The notes below the pieces were generated by a model. That model was given only the letters and a program-made list of their open reading frames with translations, was not told the origin of the DNA and did not search any database. The position numbers and the translations under genes are program-made. Positions 16,795 to 25,284 of a DNA stretch of 64,000 nt are shown here, in pieces. Location of the stretch: contig NZ_LVYV01000023.1 of the NCBI RefSeq assembly GCF_001618955.1, positions 62,001 to 126,000 on the forward strand, written 5' to 3'. Position 1 is the first letter of the stretch. Every line of letters starts with the position of its first letter. The DNA comes from Tardiphaga robiniae (GTDB taxonomy: Bacteria; Pseudomonadota; Alphaproteobacteria; Rhizobiales; Xanthobacteraceae).

Positions 16795-17976
16795 ATGATA
16801 CGGTGGTTGATCGGCGCGATCAGTCTCTGCGCCGTGACGTCGTCTGCGCTGGCGGCCGAACCGCTGATGATTAGCATCGGTTATCTCGGTCAGGCCGGCA
16901 TCAAGGCAACTCTTTCGCTGGTCGAATTACCGTCCGAGAACGATGGCATCGCCGGCGCGCGGCTCGCCATCGAGGACAACAACACCACGGGCAGGTTCCT
17001 GAAGCAGCAGTTCGGGCTGGAAGAGGTCCGTGTGAAGGGGGGCGACGATGTCGCCGGAGCCGCGCGCAATCTCGCTGGCCGCAATACCTTCATCATTGCC
17101 GACCTGCCACCCGATGCATTGCTGCAGGCGGCCGACGCGGTGCGTGATCGCGGCGGCATCCTGTTCAATGTGGGGGCCGCGGACGATCGGCTGCGCGAAG
17201 CCGACTGCCGTGCCAATGTGATCCATATTGCGCCGACGCGATCGATGCTGGCGGATGCACTGGCGCAGTATCTGGTGTGGAAGCAGTGGAAACGCTGGCT
17301 GCTCGTGGTCGGCTCGCATGACGACGATCGGCTTGAAGCCGACGCCTATCGCCGGGCCGCCGCCCGGTTCGGCGCAAAGATCGTGCAGGAACGTGTCTTC
17401 GAGGATACTGGCGGCGCACGGCGTACCGATAGCGGCGTCACACTGATCCAGCGCCAGATCCCGGTCTTCACACAACAGGCTCCGGCCTATGATGTCATGA
17501 TCGCCGCCGACGAGAGCGAGGTCTTCGCCTCCTATTTGCCGTATCGCACCTGGGATCCGCGGCCGGTCGCGGGATCGGCGGGTCTGGTGCCGACCAGTTG
17601 GCATGCTGCACAGGATCAATGGGGCGCCGTGCAGATCCAGAACCGCTTCACCAAACTGAATGCGCGCCGCATGACAGCCCGCGACATGCAGGCCTGGCTC
17701 GCGACCCGCATGATCGGCGAAGCCGCGTCCCGCACGAATTCGGGCGATGGCAAAGCCATTCTGGCGTTTCTGAAGTCGCCCGATTTCTCCATCGCGGGCT
17801 TCAAGGGTCAGCGGCTCACGATCCGCGACTGGAACCTGCAGCTACGCCAGCCGATCCTGCTGGTCGACGGGCGCATGGTGGTTTCGGTCTCGCCGCAGGA
17901 CGGCTTCCTGCATCAGGTCTCGGAGCTCGACACGCTCGGTATAGATCGTCCGGAAAGCAAATGCAGGCTGCAATGA
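16795..17976 (+). CDS. lutA: Periplasmic binding protein of a quinoprotein-associated (lut-like) ABC transporter
   Basis: A 393-residue exported protein with signal peptide MIRWLIGAISLCAVTSSALA and a branched-chain-type periplasmic binding fold (ISIGYLGQAGIK, GARLAIEDNNTTGRFL, AADAVRDRGGILFNVGA). This family is seen beside PQQ-dependent dehydrogenases and corresponds to the binding component of the lanthanide transport (lut) cluster. A GGAGG precedes the ATG at 16795 by five bases, deciding the start over an earlier in-frame codon at 16645. It opens a run of five genes joined by 4-base overlaps. Lanthanide binding is inferred from family and context. Confidence 0.85.
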   Translation: MIRWLIGAISLCAVTSSALAAEPLMISIGYLGQAGIKATLSLVELPSENDGIAGARLAIEDNNTTGRFLKQQFGLEEVRVKGGDDVAGAARNLAGRNTFIIADLPPDALLQAADAVRDRGGILFNVGAADDRLREADCRANVIHIAPTRSMLADALAQYLVWKQWKRWLLVVGSHDDDRLEADAYRRAAARFGAKIVQERVFEDTGGARRTDSGVTLIQRQIPVFTQQAPAYDVMIAADESEVFASYLPYRTWDPRPVAGSAGLVPTSWHAAQDQWGAVQIQNRFTKLNARRMTARDMQAWLATRMIGEAASRTNSGDGKAILAFLKSPDFSIAGFKGQRLTIRDWNLQLRQPILLVDGRMVVSVSPQDGFLHQVSELDTLGIDRPESKCRLQ

Positions 17977-18965
17977 TGATGAACAGATCGAAGATGCTGT
18001 GTCGTGTCTGGCTGTGTGGAGCGGCGACGTGGCTTGTAACAGCAGCGCCTGCATCGGCCTTTCTCGCTTATGTGTCGAACGAGAAGAGCAACACGGTTTC
18101 GGTGATCGACACTGATAGCTGGACCGTCACCGCGACCATCAAGGTCGGTCAGCGTCCGCGCGGTATCGAACTGACGCGCGATGGCAAATCGGTACTTGTC
18201 GCGGTCGGCGACGACGACACCATTCAGATCATCGACGTTGCCAGTCAGAAGGTGGTCGACTCGCTGCCATCCGGTCCCGACCCCGAGCTTTTCACCCAGG
18301 ATGCCGCCGGCAAGATTCTCTATGTCGCCAATGAGAACGACAACACGGTGACCGTGATCGATCTCGAAAAACGCGTGCGCATTGGCGACGTGCAGGTCGG
18401 TGTCGAGCCCGAAGGCATGGCGATCAGCCCCGATGGTAAGATCCTGATCAACACGTCCGAAACTACCAATATGGCGCATTTCATCGACACCGCGACGCGC
18501 GAGATCGTGGCCAATGTCCTGGTCGACGCGCGCCCGCGCTTCGCCGAATTCAAGCGCGACGGTTCGGAACTGTGGGTGTCGTCCGAGATCGGCGGCACCG
18601 TGTCCGTAATCGATCCCGCCAAGCGGGTCGTGACCGACAAGATCGAGTTCAATATTCCCGGTCTGCGGCGCGAAGCCATTCAGCCGGTCGGCATCGGCAT
18701 GACCCGGGATGCCAAAACCGCCTTCATCGCGCTCGGCCCCGCCAACCGGATCGCGATCGTCGATGCGGCGACCCATAAAGTGATCAAGTATCTTCTGGTG
18801 GGCCAGCGGGTCTGGCACATGGCGTTTACTCCCGACGAGAAATATCTGCTGGTCACCAACGGCGTCTCCAACGATGTCTCGGTCATCGACGTCGCGGCGC
18901 AGAAAGTCATCAAGACCATTCAGGTCGGCGAATTGCCCTGGGGCGTCGCGATGGCACGGCCATGA
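17973..18965 (+). CDS. Periplasmic YVTN-type beta-propeller protein, PQQ-dependent catabolism associated
   Basis: About 330 residues with a signal peptide (WLVTAAPASAFLAY) and at least seven repeats of the YVTN/YncE type, such as AYVSNEKSNTVSVIDTDSW, LYVANENDNTVTVIDLEKR and LWVSSEIGGTVSVIDPAKR. The protein should form a single beta-propeller in the periplasm. Homologues accompany PQQ dehydrogenase and lut gene sets, but the biochemical role is unknown. The start overlaps the stop of the binding-protein gene in an ATGA junction at 17973; other ATGs at 17961, 17976 and 17979 are in frame. Confidence 0.88.
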   Translation: MMMNRSKMLCRVWLCGAATWLVTAAPASAFLAYVSNEKSNTVSVIDTDSWTVTATIKVGQRPRGIELTRDGKSVLVAVGDDDTIQIIDVASQKVVDSLPSGPDPELFTQDAAGKILYVANENDNTVTVIDLEKRVRIGDVQVGVEPEGMAISPDGKILINTSETTNMAHFIDTATREIVANVLVDARPRFAEFKRDGSELWVSSEIGGTVSVIDPAKRVVTDKIEFNIPGLRREAIQPVGIGMTRDAKTAFIALGPANRIAIVDAATHKVIKYLLVGQRVWHMAFTPDEKYLLVTNGVSNDVSVIDVAAQKVIKTIQVGELPWGVAMARP

Positions 18966-19783
18966 CCACAATCGACACATCGCGCCCTGAACAGCTCGCG
19001 CACGACGCGCCGGAGCCAATTGACGCGCCGGCGATCACACCCGCTCTGTCGGTCGCAGGCATCAGCCATTGCTATGGTCGTCGGCAGGCGCTCTCGGACG
19101 TCTCCTTCAATGTCGCGCCGGCGAGTTTCACGGCTCTGCTCGGCCTCAATGGCGCGGGCAAGAGTACGCTGATTGCGCTGATCACCCGGCTGTTCGGCAT
19201 TCAAACCGGACGGATCAGCGTATTCGGCCACGACATCAGCGATGCGCCGAGCGATGCCTTGCGGCTGCTTGGCGTGGTGTTTCAGCCACGTACGCTCGAT
19301 CTCGATCTGTCTGTCATGCAGAACCTGCTCTATCATGCCGCGCTGCAGGGCATCGCGCGGCGCGAGGCCCGGCTGCGCGGCGAAGAGGTGATTGCACGCA
19401 TCGGTCTTGCCGACCGGGTGAACAGCCGGGTGCGCGATCTCTCCGGCGGACAGATGCGACGTCTCGAGATCGCCCGCGCACTGCTGCACCGGCCGCGGCT
19501 GCTGTTGCTGGATGAAGCGACCGTTGGCCTCGATGTGCAGGCGCGCGCCGATATTCTTGCGCATGTTCGAATGCTGGTCGCGGAACAAGGCATCGGCGTG
19601 CTGTGGGCAACACATCTGTTTGACGAGATCACCGCCAGCGACGATCTCGTCGTGTTGCATCACGGCCATGTGCTTGCACGCGGTTCCGTGACGCAGATTC
19701 TGAAAGAAACCGGCGCGCCCAATTTCGACATGGCTTTCCGGGGCATGACCGAGGCGGCCGACCGGCGCGGGAGGTCATCGTGA
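18962..19783 (+). CDS. lutE: ABC transporter ATP-binding protein (lut/PQQ-associated)
   Basis: A 273-residue ABC ATPase. It shows Walker A GLNGAGKST (about residues 61-69), the signature LSGGQMRRLEIARALL, Walker B LLLLDEATVGLD and the switch histidine in WATHLFDE. The first 30 residues are an uncharged proline-rich extension. It overlaps the propeller gene and the permease gene by ATGA and GTGA junctions, so translation is coupled. It should energise the permease that follows; lanthanide complex transport, or another quinoprotein-related cargo, is inferred from context. Confidence 0.88.
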   Translation: MTTIDTSRPEQLAHDAPEPIDAPAITPALSVAGISHCYGRRQALSDVSFNVAPASFTALLGLNGAGKSTLIALITRLFGIQTGRISVFGHDISDAPSDALRLLGVVFQPRTLDLDLSVMQNLLYHAALQGIARREARLRGEEVIARIGLADRVNSRVRDLSGGQMRRLEIARALLHRPRLLLLDEATVGLDVQARADILAHVRMLVAEQGIGVLWATHLFDEITASDDLVVLHHGHVLARGSVTQILKETGAPNFDMAFRGMTEAADRRGRSS

Positions 19784-20628
19784 GTACGACATTCCTCACG
19801 GATGAACATCGCAAGCTGGGTTTCGGCAACTATGTCACCTGCCTCAACGGCATCCTGTGGCGGGAGGCGTTGCGCTTCCTGCATCAGCGCGAACGTTTCG
19901 TTTCGGCGCTGGTGCGTCCGCTGGTCTGGCTGTTTATTTTCGCCGCCGGCTTTCGGCAGGTGCTGGGTATCTCGATCATCCCGCCTTACGAGACCTATAT
20001 TCTCTATGAGGTCTATATCGCGCCCGGTCTGATCGCGATGATCCAACTGTTCAATGGCATGCAGTCCTCGTTGTCGATGGTCTATGACCGCGAGATGGGG
20101 AATATGCGGACGCTTCTGGTCAGCCCGCTGCCGCGCTGGTTCCTGTTGATATGCAAATTGCTGGCCGGGACCGTCGTCTCCCTGCTGCAGGTCTATGCGT
20201 TTCTCCTGATCGCGTGGTTCTGGGACATCGCTCCGCCGCTCATTGGCTATCTCACTGTTCTGCCGGCACTGATCCTGTCCGGATTGATGCTGGGATCGCT
20301 GGGCATGCTGATCTCGTCGCGCATCAAGCAACTGGAGAATTTTGCGGGGGTCATGAACTTCGTGATCTTCCCGATGTTCTTTGCGTCGTCCGCGCTCTAT
20401 CCTTTGTGGCGCGTGCAGGAGGGCAGCCCGATGCTCTATTATCTCTGCCTGTTCAATCCCTTCACCCATGCGGTCGAACTGATCCGCTTCGCGCTCTATG
20501 ACAAGGTCAATTGGGTCTCCCTTGCCGTTGTCGCAGGCTGTACCGCCGTCTTCACGATCGGTGCAATCATTGCTTACGATCCCGGCCGCGGCTTCGCCCG
20601 CCGGGCACCAGCCGGGGGTGAGACATGA
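19780..20628 (+). CDS. lutF: ABC-2 type transporter permease (PedC/LutF-like)
   Basis: A 282-residue membrane protein with about six hydrophobic helices and the ABC-2 permease pattern: REALRFLHQRERF amphipathic start, YEVYIAPGLIAMIQLFNGMQ, MRTLLVSPLPRWFLLICKLL and FASSALYPLWRV. It starts with GTG in a GTGA overlap with the ATPase gene. Members of this family accompany quinoprotein ethanol and methanol dehydrogenases. ABC-2 permeases are usually exporters or extractors, so the direction of transport is an open point despite the presence of a binding protein. Confidence 0.88.
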   Translation: MSTTFLTDEHRKLGFGNYVTCLNGILWREALRFLHQRERFVSALVRPLVWLFIFAAGFRQVLGISIIPPYETYILYEVYIAPGLIAMIQLFNGMQSSLSMVYDREMGNMRTLLVSPLPRWFLLICKLLAGTVVSLLQVYAFLLIAWFWDIAPPLIGYLTVLPALILSGLMLGSLGMLISSRIKQLENFAGVMNFVIFPMFFASSALYPLWRVQEGSPMLYYLCLFNPFTHAVELIRFALYDKVNWVSLAVVAGCTAVFTIGAIIAYDPGRGFARRAPAGGET

Positions 20629-21233
20629 ACGGATCGATCGGCATCATCACAGCACTCTTGTTGATCTGGTCGGGCACTGCGCAGGCCGCCGATCCGCGTT
20701 ATCCCGACTGGCCGTGCATTCAGGCCAAGGTGCCGGAAATCTCCCTGGCTGCCGTCTGGGCCGGACCGTCGATCGACGATGTCTCCAGCGCCTGGAAGGA
20801 CGACGCCCAGGTCAGCGCGCTTGTAGAACGTCTGGCGACACGGCGCGTACCTGTTGAGGAAGCACAGAAGGCGATCACGGACTTTCTCTCGCAATCGCCG
20901 GACAAGGCCAGGGCAGGAAAACTGATCTTCGCCGGGCTGTTCGACAGCTTGAACGCGCAGCGCGCGACGGTGCTGGCCGGTCTCGAACGCGTCACGCGCA
21001 AGCAGCGCGAAGCGGCCGATCGGGTCCGCGCCGACACGGCCATGCTGCAGACACTGCAGAACGCGTCGCCACCCGATCAGGCGAAGATCGACGAACTCAA
21101 TAACAAGCTGCTATGGGAAGCCCGCATCTTCGACGACCGGCGCCGCGTCGTCACCTTCGTCTGCGAGGTGCCGACGCTGATCGACCAGCGTCTGTTCGCG
21201 CTCAGCCGCACCATCCAGCAGGAGATGGAATAA
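20625..21233 (+). CDS. Exported coiled-coil-like protein in the lut-like operon
   Basis: A 202-residue exported protein, signal peptide MNGSIGIITALLLIWSGTAQA, mature start ADPRYPDWPCIQAKVPEIS. The rest is highly helical and charged (VTRKQREAADRVRADTAML, DELNNKLLWEARIFDDRRR). The mature part has two cysteines (WPCIQ and FVCEV). It ends the five-gene overlapping operon. It likely corresponds to the exported protein placed after the permease in lut clusters; function unknown. Confidence 0.75.
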   Translation: MNGSIGIITALLLIWSGTAQAADPRYPDWPCIQAKVPEISLAAVWAGPSIDDVSSAWKDDAQVSALVERLATRRVPVEEAQKAITDFLSQSPDKARAGKLIFAGLFDSLNAQRATVLAGLERVTRKQREAADRVRADTAMLQTLQNASPPDQAKIDELNNKLLWEARIFDDRRRVVTFVCEVPTLIDQRLFALSRTIQQEME

Positions 21234-21272
21234 TATCGCGTGCAGGGCGTGTGCTCATATGTCCAGCAAGCT

Positions 21273-22628
21273 TCAAAAGCCTGCGGCGACGATGGCGTGC
21301 AGCAGCTTCGCGTTGCTATAGCCAATATCTTCGCGCGTTAATCCCATGCGCAAGATCACCAATTTGCGCGAGGGAATGATCGCGATCACCTGACGGAGGT
21401 GACCCTGCAACATAAACGTGTCGGCGGGGAGATCGAATCCTTGGCCCCGGGCCAACCAAAGCTGTCCACGACCATAGACGGGGCCTTGGCCCTCATCGGA
21501 CGCTGGCACAGGTGAGCGCATATAGTCGACAAAGCCCGCCGGCAAAAGCTGTTGGCCGTTCCATTTCCCGCCCAATCGCAAAAACTCGCCGAAGCGCGCC
21601 CAATCGTGCGCGTTGGCGTAGAGGAAGCCTTCGCCGAGAAACGTGCCGGCCTCATCGGCTTCGATAACGGCGCTATTCATGCCCAAAGGGTTGAACAGCC
21701 GCTCGCGCGGATAAGACAGAGCCCCCTCGCCAATCGCGTTCTGCCACAGTCGCGTCAGCAGGACGGACTCGCCGGACGAATAGTGGAATTTGGTTCCCGG
21801 TGAGGCGACGAGCCTTCGATCCCTCGCGAAAGCCGCCGCATCCCGCACGAGATACTCCATGCGCCCCGGGTCGGTGACAATTCCTCGGTCTTCGTTCCAT
21901 TCCAATCCGCCGGACATGGCCATCAGATCAGCGACCGAGATCTCCGCACGCAAGTCCCCTGCCCATTGCAGAAACAACTTCTTCTGATCGAGCGAAAGTG
22001 TGCCGTCCTTGATGGCCATGCCAACCAGAGCGGCCGTGACGCTCTTGGTCATCGACCAACCCAGCAAGGGCGTCGACGCGGTGAAGCCCTGGCCATAGGT
22101 TTCGGCGACGATGCGCCCGTCGTGAACGACAACGATGGCGCGCATGCCCGGTCCCTGCAGAACCGGATCGTTCAGCGCCGCCTGCAAACGTGCATTGTCG
22201 GATAATTGCGCCTTCTCGCCGGCCGGCCAAAGCGCGTTGGCCTCTGTCGTAGGTGAGGGTTGCAGCGCGGCAGGATGGTCCCAAGATTCGCCATTCGAGA
22301 CGTTGGTGCAGCCCCGTCCCTCGACATATTGGGCGTGACGTTTGGCGAAAAGACCGAAAAGACTGGAGTCGACGCTGTGGTCGATGGCGCTGACGTCGAT
22401 TTTCATGAGGCGGAAGATCGGATGTCCGAGGGCCAGCAGGTCGGTGCGCAAGATCGCATCCGCTTCGCGTTTGGCCATGAATACGTTCGAGCAGATGGTC
22501 TTCGCCGCAGCAGCGGAGGCGAGCTGTAGTTCGTCTTGATGGGCGATGACGATCCAACCGCCGAGCCCCAGTATCGCCAAGGCCAAAACACCGACGACGA
22601 AACCGAAAAGCCTGAGCGCCCAATGCAT
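21273..22628 (-). CDS. Serine hydrolase, class C beta-lactamase fold (6-aminohexanoate-dimer-hydrolase-like)
   Basis: A 451-residue protein with an N-terminal membrane anchor (LFGFVVGVLALAILGLGGWIV) and a penicillin-binding-protein-like domain. It has the SxxK motif in GWSMTKSVTAAL, the YxS motif in FHYSSGES and a GHLRQ segment in place of the KTG box. Likely an esterase or amide hydrolase in the periplasm. It interrupts the C1 gene group on the opposite strand and has no obvious link to methanol oxidation, so it may be a passenger. Confidence 0.85.
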   Translation of the reverse strand: MHWALRLFGFVVGVLALAILGLGGWIVIAHQDELQLASAAAAKTICSNVFMAKREADAILRTDLLALGHPIFRLMKIDVSAIDHSVDSSLFGLFAKRHAQYVEGRGCTNVSNGESWDHPAALQPSPTTEANALWPAGEKAQLSDNARLQAALNDPVLQGPGMRAIVVVHDGRIVAETYGQGFTASTPLLGWSMTKSVTAALVGMAIKDGTLSLDQKKLFLQWAGDLRAEISVADLMAMSGGLEWNEDRGIVTDPGRMEYLVRDAAAFARDRRLVASPGTKFHYSSGESVLLTRLWQNAIGEGALSYPRERLFNPLGMNSAVIEADEAGTFLGEGFLYANAHDWARFGEFLRLGGKWNGQQLLPAGFVDYMRSPVPASDEGQGPVYGRGQLWLARGQGFDLPADTFMLQGHLRQVIAIIPSRKLVILRMGLTREDIGYSNAKLLHAIVAAGF

Positions 22629-22692
22629 GATTGCCTATCTCAGCCAAGGGGATTCTTTTTACCATGGCGCGGAAGATGGTTCTGAGCACGGC

Positions 22693-23253
22693 CTAATTCG
22701 CCGGCGGCCGCGGTTCAGGTTGCGCATCCGCCAGCGGTAGATCCTCCAGCTCCCAACCATCGCTGCCTTCCGGATACCAAACGATGTTGCTGTAGCCGTA
22801 GGACAGCGCACGCTTTGCGGCATTCCAGGACATCCAGCAATTAGCCTGACAATAAATCACCAGAAGCGCAGCACGGTTGCCGGCCGATGCGCGCGCGAGA
22901 CCCTCCTGCAGATAGGCCTCGGTCTCGGCGGCCAGCCTACCGTAGCCGGTGTCGGGCAGCCACAGGCTGCCTGGAATGTTGTGCCGCGGCTTGTCGCGCC
23001 AGACTGTTTCCGGCGGCAGATTGGCCGGCTTCGGCGGACGCGGCATGACATCAATGAAAGTGCCACGTTTGTCGCGCCAGATCGCCTCCGCGTCTTTCGT
23101 CGTGATGACGCGTCCGCCTTTCAGCGTTGCCGGCACCGGCGCGCGATAGTTGTCGGTGCGATAGTCATCGGACTCGGGGACGATATCCTGGGCCCGGGCC
23201 GTCGTGACCATCACTAATGCCATCGTGAGAAGGATGGCGTAACGCATGGTCAC
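22693..23253 (-). CDS. PQQ-dependent catabolism-associated CxxxCW protein (rhodanese-like)
   Basis: A 186-residue exported protein with signal peptide ending TTARA, a rhodanese-like core (KDAEAIWRDKRGTFIDVMPR, HNIPGSLWLP) and the motif YCQANCWMSWNAAKRA carrying cysteines 135 and 139 and tryptophan 140. The family is found almost only beside PQQ dehydrogenase genes. A rhodanese-like fold with a vicinal cysteine motif suggests periplasmic thiol or sulfur chemistry, but no reaction is established. The gene overlaps the XoxJ-like gene upstream by a GTGA junction (start GTG 23253, alternative ATG 23247). Confidence 0.88.
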   Translation of the reverse strand: MTMRYAILLTMALVMVTTARAQDIVPESDDYRTDNYRAPVPATLKGGRVITTKDAEAIWRDKRGTFIDVMPRPPKPANLPPETVWRDKPRHNIPGSLWLPDTGYGRLAAETEAYLQEGLARASAGNRAALLVIYCQANCWMSWNAAKRALSYGYSNIVWYPEGSDGWELEDLPLADAQPEPRPPAN

Positions 23254-24146
23254 GGCGACTTGGCTGCCGCCTCCGGCCCGATCGGACGATTGTTCTCATC
23301 GAGAATGGGAACGCCGAAATCGAGCAGGACCTTGTTGATGGCCGGCTGGTTTTCCTGAATCAGCCGGTTGAGCTGCCGCTTCCAATTCTGATCCGCGGAG
23401 CGCACGCCCATGCCGATGCGATAGACGAGGCGGGGGCCCGTGGTTTCCTTGACCAGCGGCGTGACATGAAGCGGAGGATTAGCGTTCTTGGCGTAGAAGC
23501 CCGCCATGGGCCCCCACAGAATCGCAGCGTCGATATCGCCGGATGTGAGGTCCTTGATCATGGCCAGTGCCGATGAATCAATGCGGGTATCGATCACCAA
23601 CGGATAGGGCTTCGCATTCACCATCAGGCCGTTGACCGCCATATTGGTGGCCGGCGGCGTCCCTGCCACGATGCCGATATGCTTGCTCTTCAACCTGGCG
23701 TCATCCAGCGTCGTGACGTCATCGAGACCGGCGCCGGTCTTCGACACCAGGGCATAGGCCGTCCGGTAATACGGATTGGTGCCCTGGACGAGGTCGTCGC
23801 CCTGCGGGAAGCCCATGATGACATCGCAACGATGCGCGCCGAGAGTCATGCGAACGAAGCCCGTCGCCTGCGGGAAATAGACGTAATCGAGCTTCTTCTG
23901 CAGTTTGGCTGCGAACAGCTCGGCGAGCTTGTTCTCCAACCCCTCGCCCTTCTCATTCGAGAACGGCATGTTACGCGGATCGGCGCAAACACGCAGCGAC
24001 TGCGGATCGACCAGCTCGATCGAGAGATCGTCGGTCGCAGCAGTCTGGCCAAGCGCGGTGCATATGCCCTCAAGCAACAGCGCACTCGCAAAGAGCGACG
24101 TGAGTAGCGCGCGACGTGTTCCGGATCGTTCCGCTCGGTGCTGCAT
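23250..24146 (-). CDS. xoxJ: XoxJ/MoxJ-like periplasmic binding protein associated with quinoprotein dehydrogenase
   Basis: A 298-residue exported protein with a signal peptide (ALLTSLFASALLLEG) and a solute-binding fold: LRVCADPRNMPFSNEKGEGL is the hallmark of the quinoprotein-dehydrogenase-associated binding family (MoxJ/XoxJ), followed by DVIMGFPQGDDLVQGTNPYY. XoxJ is thought to help activate the lanthanide methanol dehydrogenase, and MxaJ does so for the calcium enzyme. Here the gene is 6 kb from xoxF and on the opposite strand, coupled to the CxxxCW gene. It is divergent from the metallohydrolase gene, sharing a promoter region of about 150 bases. Confidence 0.9.
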   Translation of the reverse strand: MQHRAERSGTRRALLTSLFASALLLEGICTALGQTAATDDLSIELVDPQSLRVCADPRNMPFSNEKGEGLENKLAELFAAKLQKKLDYVYFPQATGFVRMTLGAHRCDVIMGFPQGDDLVQGTNPYYRTAYALVSKTGAGLDDVTTLDDARLKSKHIGIVAGTPPATNMAVNGLMVNAKPYPLVIDTRIDSSALAMIKDLTSGDIDAAILWGPMAGFYAKNANPPLHVTPLVKETTGPRLVYRIGMGVRSADQNWKRQLNRLIQENQPAINKVLLDFGVPILDENNRPIGPEAAAKSP

Positions 24147-24302
24147 GCGCTACCTGCCGTTCACATTTGATGGGTGACACGACAAAAACCTAGGCCTCTC
24201 GTTTTAAGCGTGCAAGATGCAATGGGGCGCTTCCGATGTTGCGCCGCACTTTCCGGGTGATTGCAGAATCGCTGCTTGCCCCGGAGTGATATGGAGATGC
24301 AA

Positions 24303-25229
24303 ATGACATCTCGCTTTGCGATGCATGTAGCGCTCATCATGCTGGCAATGCTCGCATCTGCTCGCGCGCAACAACAGACTTTGGCGATCAGTGAAATCGC
24401 GCCGGGCGTCTTCATGCATCAGGGGCGCATCGCCTTGATGTCGTCGGACAATGACGGCGCCATCGCCAATATCGGCTTCGTGATCGGCGATCGGGCGGTT
24501 GCCGTGATCGACACCGGGGGCAGCGTGCGGGAAGGGCGACAATTGCTGGCTTCCATTCGCGCGCATACAGACAAGCCCATTCGTTACGTCATCAACACCC
24601 ATGGTCACCCCGATCATATGTTCGGCAACGCCGCCTTCGTCGCTGACGGAACCGAGTTCGTCGGCCATATGAGGCTGCCGCAGGCATTGGCCGTACGCGG
24701 GCAGTATTATCTCGACGCATTCAGGCGCAGCATGGGCGACGCACTGATCGATGACGTCCGTATCGTACCGCCAACCCGGCTCGTCGATGGAGAACTCGTC
24801 CTCGATCTTGGCGGGCGCACACTTGTCGTGAAGGCGTGGCCTACCGCCCATAGCGATAGTGATGTCACGGTATTCGACGCGGTGACGAAGACGTTGTTCG
24901 CTGGAGATCTGGTCTTTCTCCGCCATATTCCGGTGCTCGATGGCAGCATCCAGGCGTGGCTCAAGCTGCTGGACGATCTCGCAGCGCTGCCGGCCGAACG
25001 CGTCGTTCCCGGCCATGGTCCAGTGAGCATTTGGCCGCAAGCCCTCGCCGCTGAACGCCGGTATCTCGAAACACTCGCGTCCGGTATCCGGAAGGACGTC
25101 ATCGATGGCAAACCGATCGCGGTAGCCACGAAACACGCGGCAGAAGCCGAACGCGGCAAATGGGAGCTTTTTGACGACTATAACGTCCGCAACGCAACTG
25201 CAGCATACTCACAATTTGAATGGGAATGA
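24303..25229 (+). CDS. Quinoprotein relay system zinc metallohydrolase (metallo-beta-lactamase fold)
   Basis: A 308-residue exported metallo-beta-lactamase-fold protein. Signal peptide MTSRFAMHVALIMLAMLASA, then the metal motif THGHPDHMFGN with histidines 100, 102 and 105 and aspartate 104, the later ligand HSDSDV and DLVFLRHIPVLDG, and VPGHGP near the end. It belongs to the group found next to SoxYZ-like carriers in PQQ dehydrogenase clusters; the substrate is unknown. GGAG lies six bases before the ATG at 24303; ATG 24291 has a closer GGAG and is an alternative. Confidence 0.88.
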   Translation: MTSRFAMHVALIMLAMLASARAQQQTLAISEIAPGVFMHQGRIALMSSDNDGAIANIGFVIGDRAVAVIDTGGSVREGRQLLASIRAHTDKPIRYVINTHGHPDHMFGNAAFVADGTEFVGHMRLPQALAVRGQYYLDAFRRSMGDALIDDVRIVPPTRLVDGELVLDLGGRTLVVKAWPTAHSDSDVTVFDAVTKTLFAGDLVFLRHIPVLDGSIQAWLKLLDDLAALPAERVVPGHGPVSIWPQALAAERRYLETLASGIRKDVIDGKPIAVATKHAAEAERGKWELFDDYNVRNATAAYSQFEWE

Positions 25230-25284
25230 CCGCCGGTTGGGTTAGTATCAAGCGCGTCGCTTCTTCCCTTGCGAGGGCCGTGCC

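Noticed and set aside
17913-19019. 368-codon minus-strand frame opposite the beta-propeller gene
   Set aside because: It mirrors the repeats of the propeller gene and has no own domain; the plus-strand gene is joined to its neighbours by overlapping starts and stops.
21273-22628. True beta-lactamase giving resistance
   Set aside because: The SxxK and YxS motifs exist, but the KTG box is replaced and the overall pattern is closer to esterase/amide hydrolase members, so resistance cannot be claimed.
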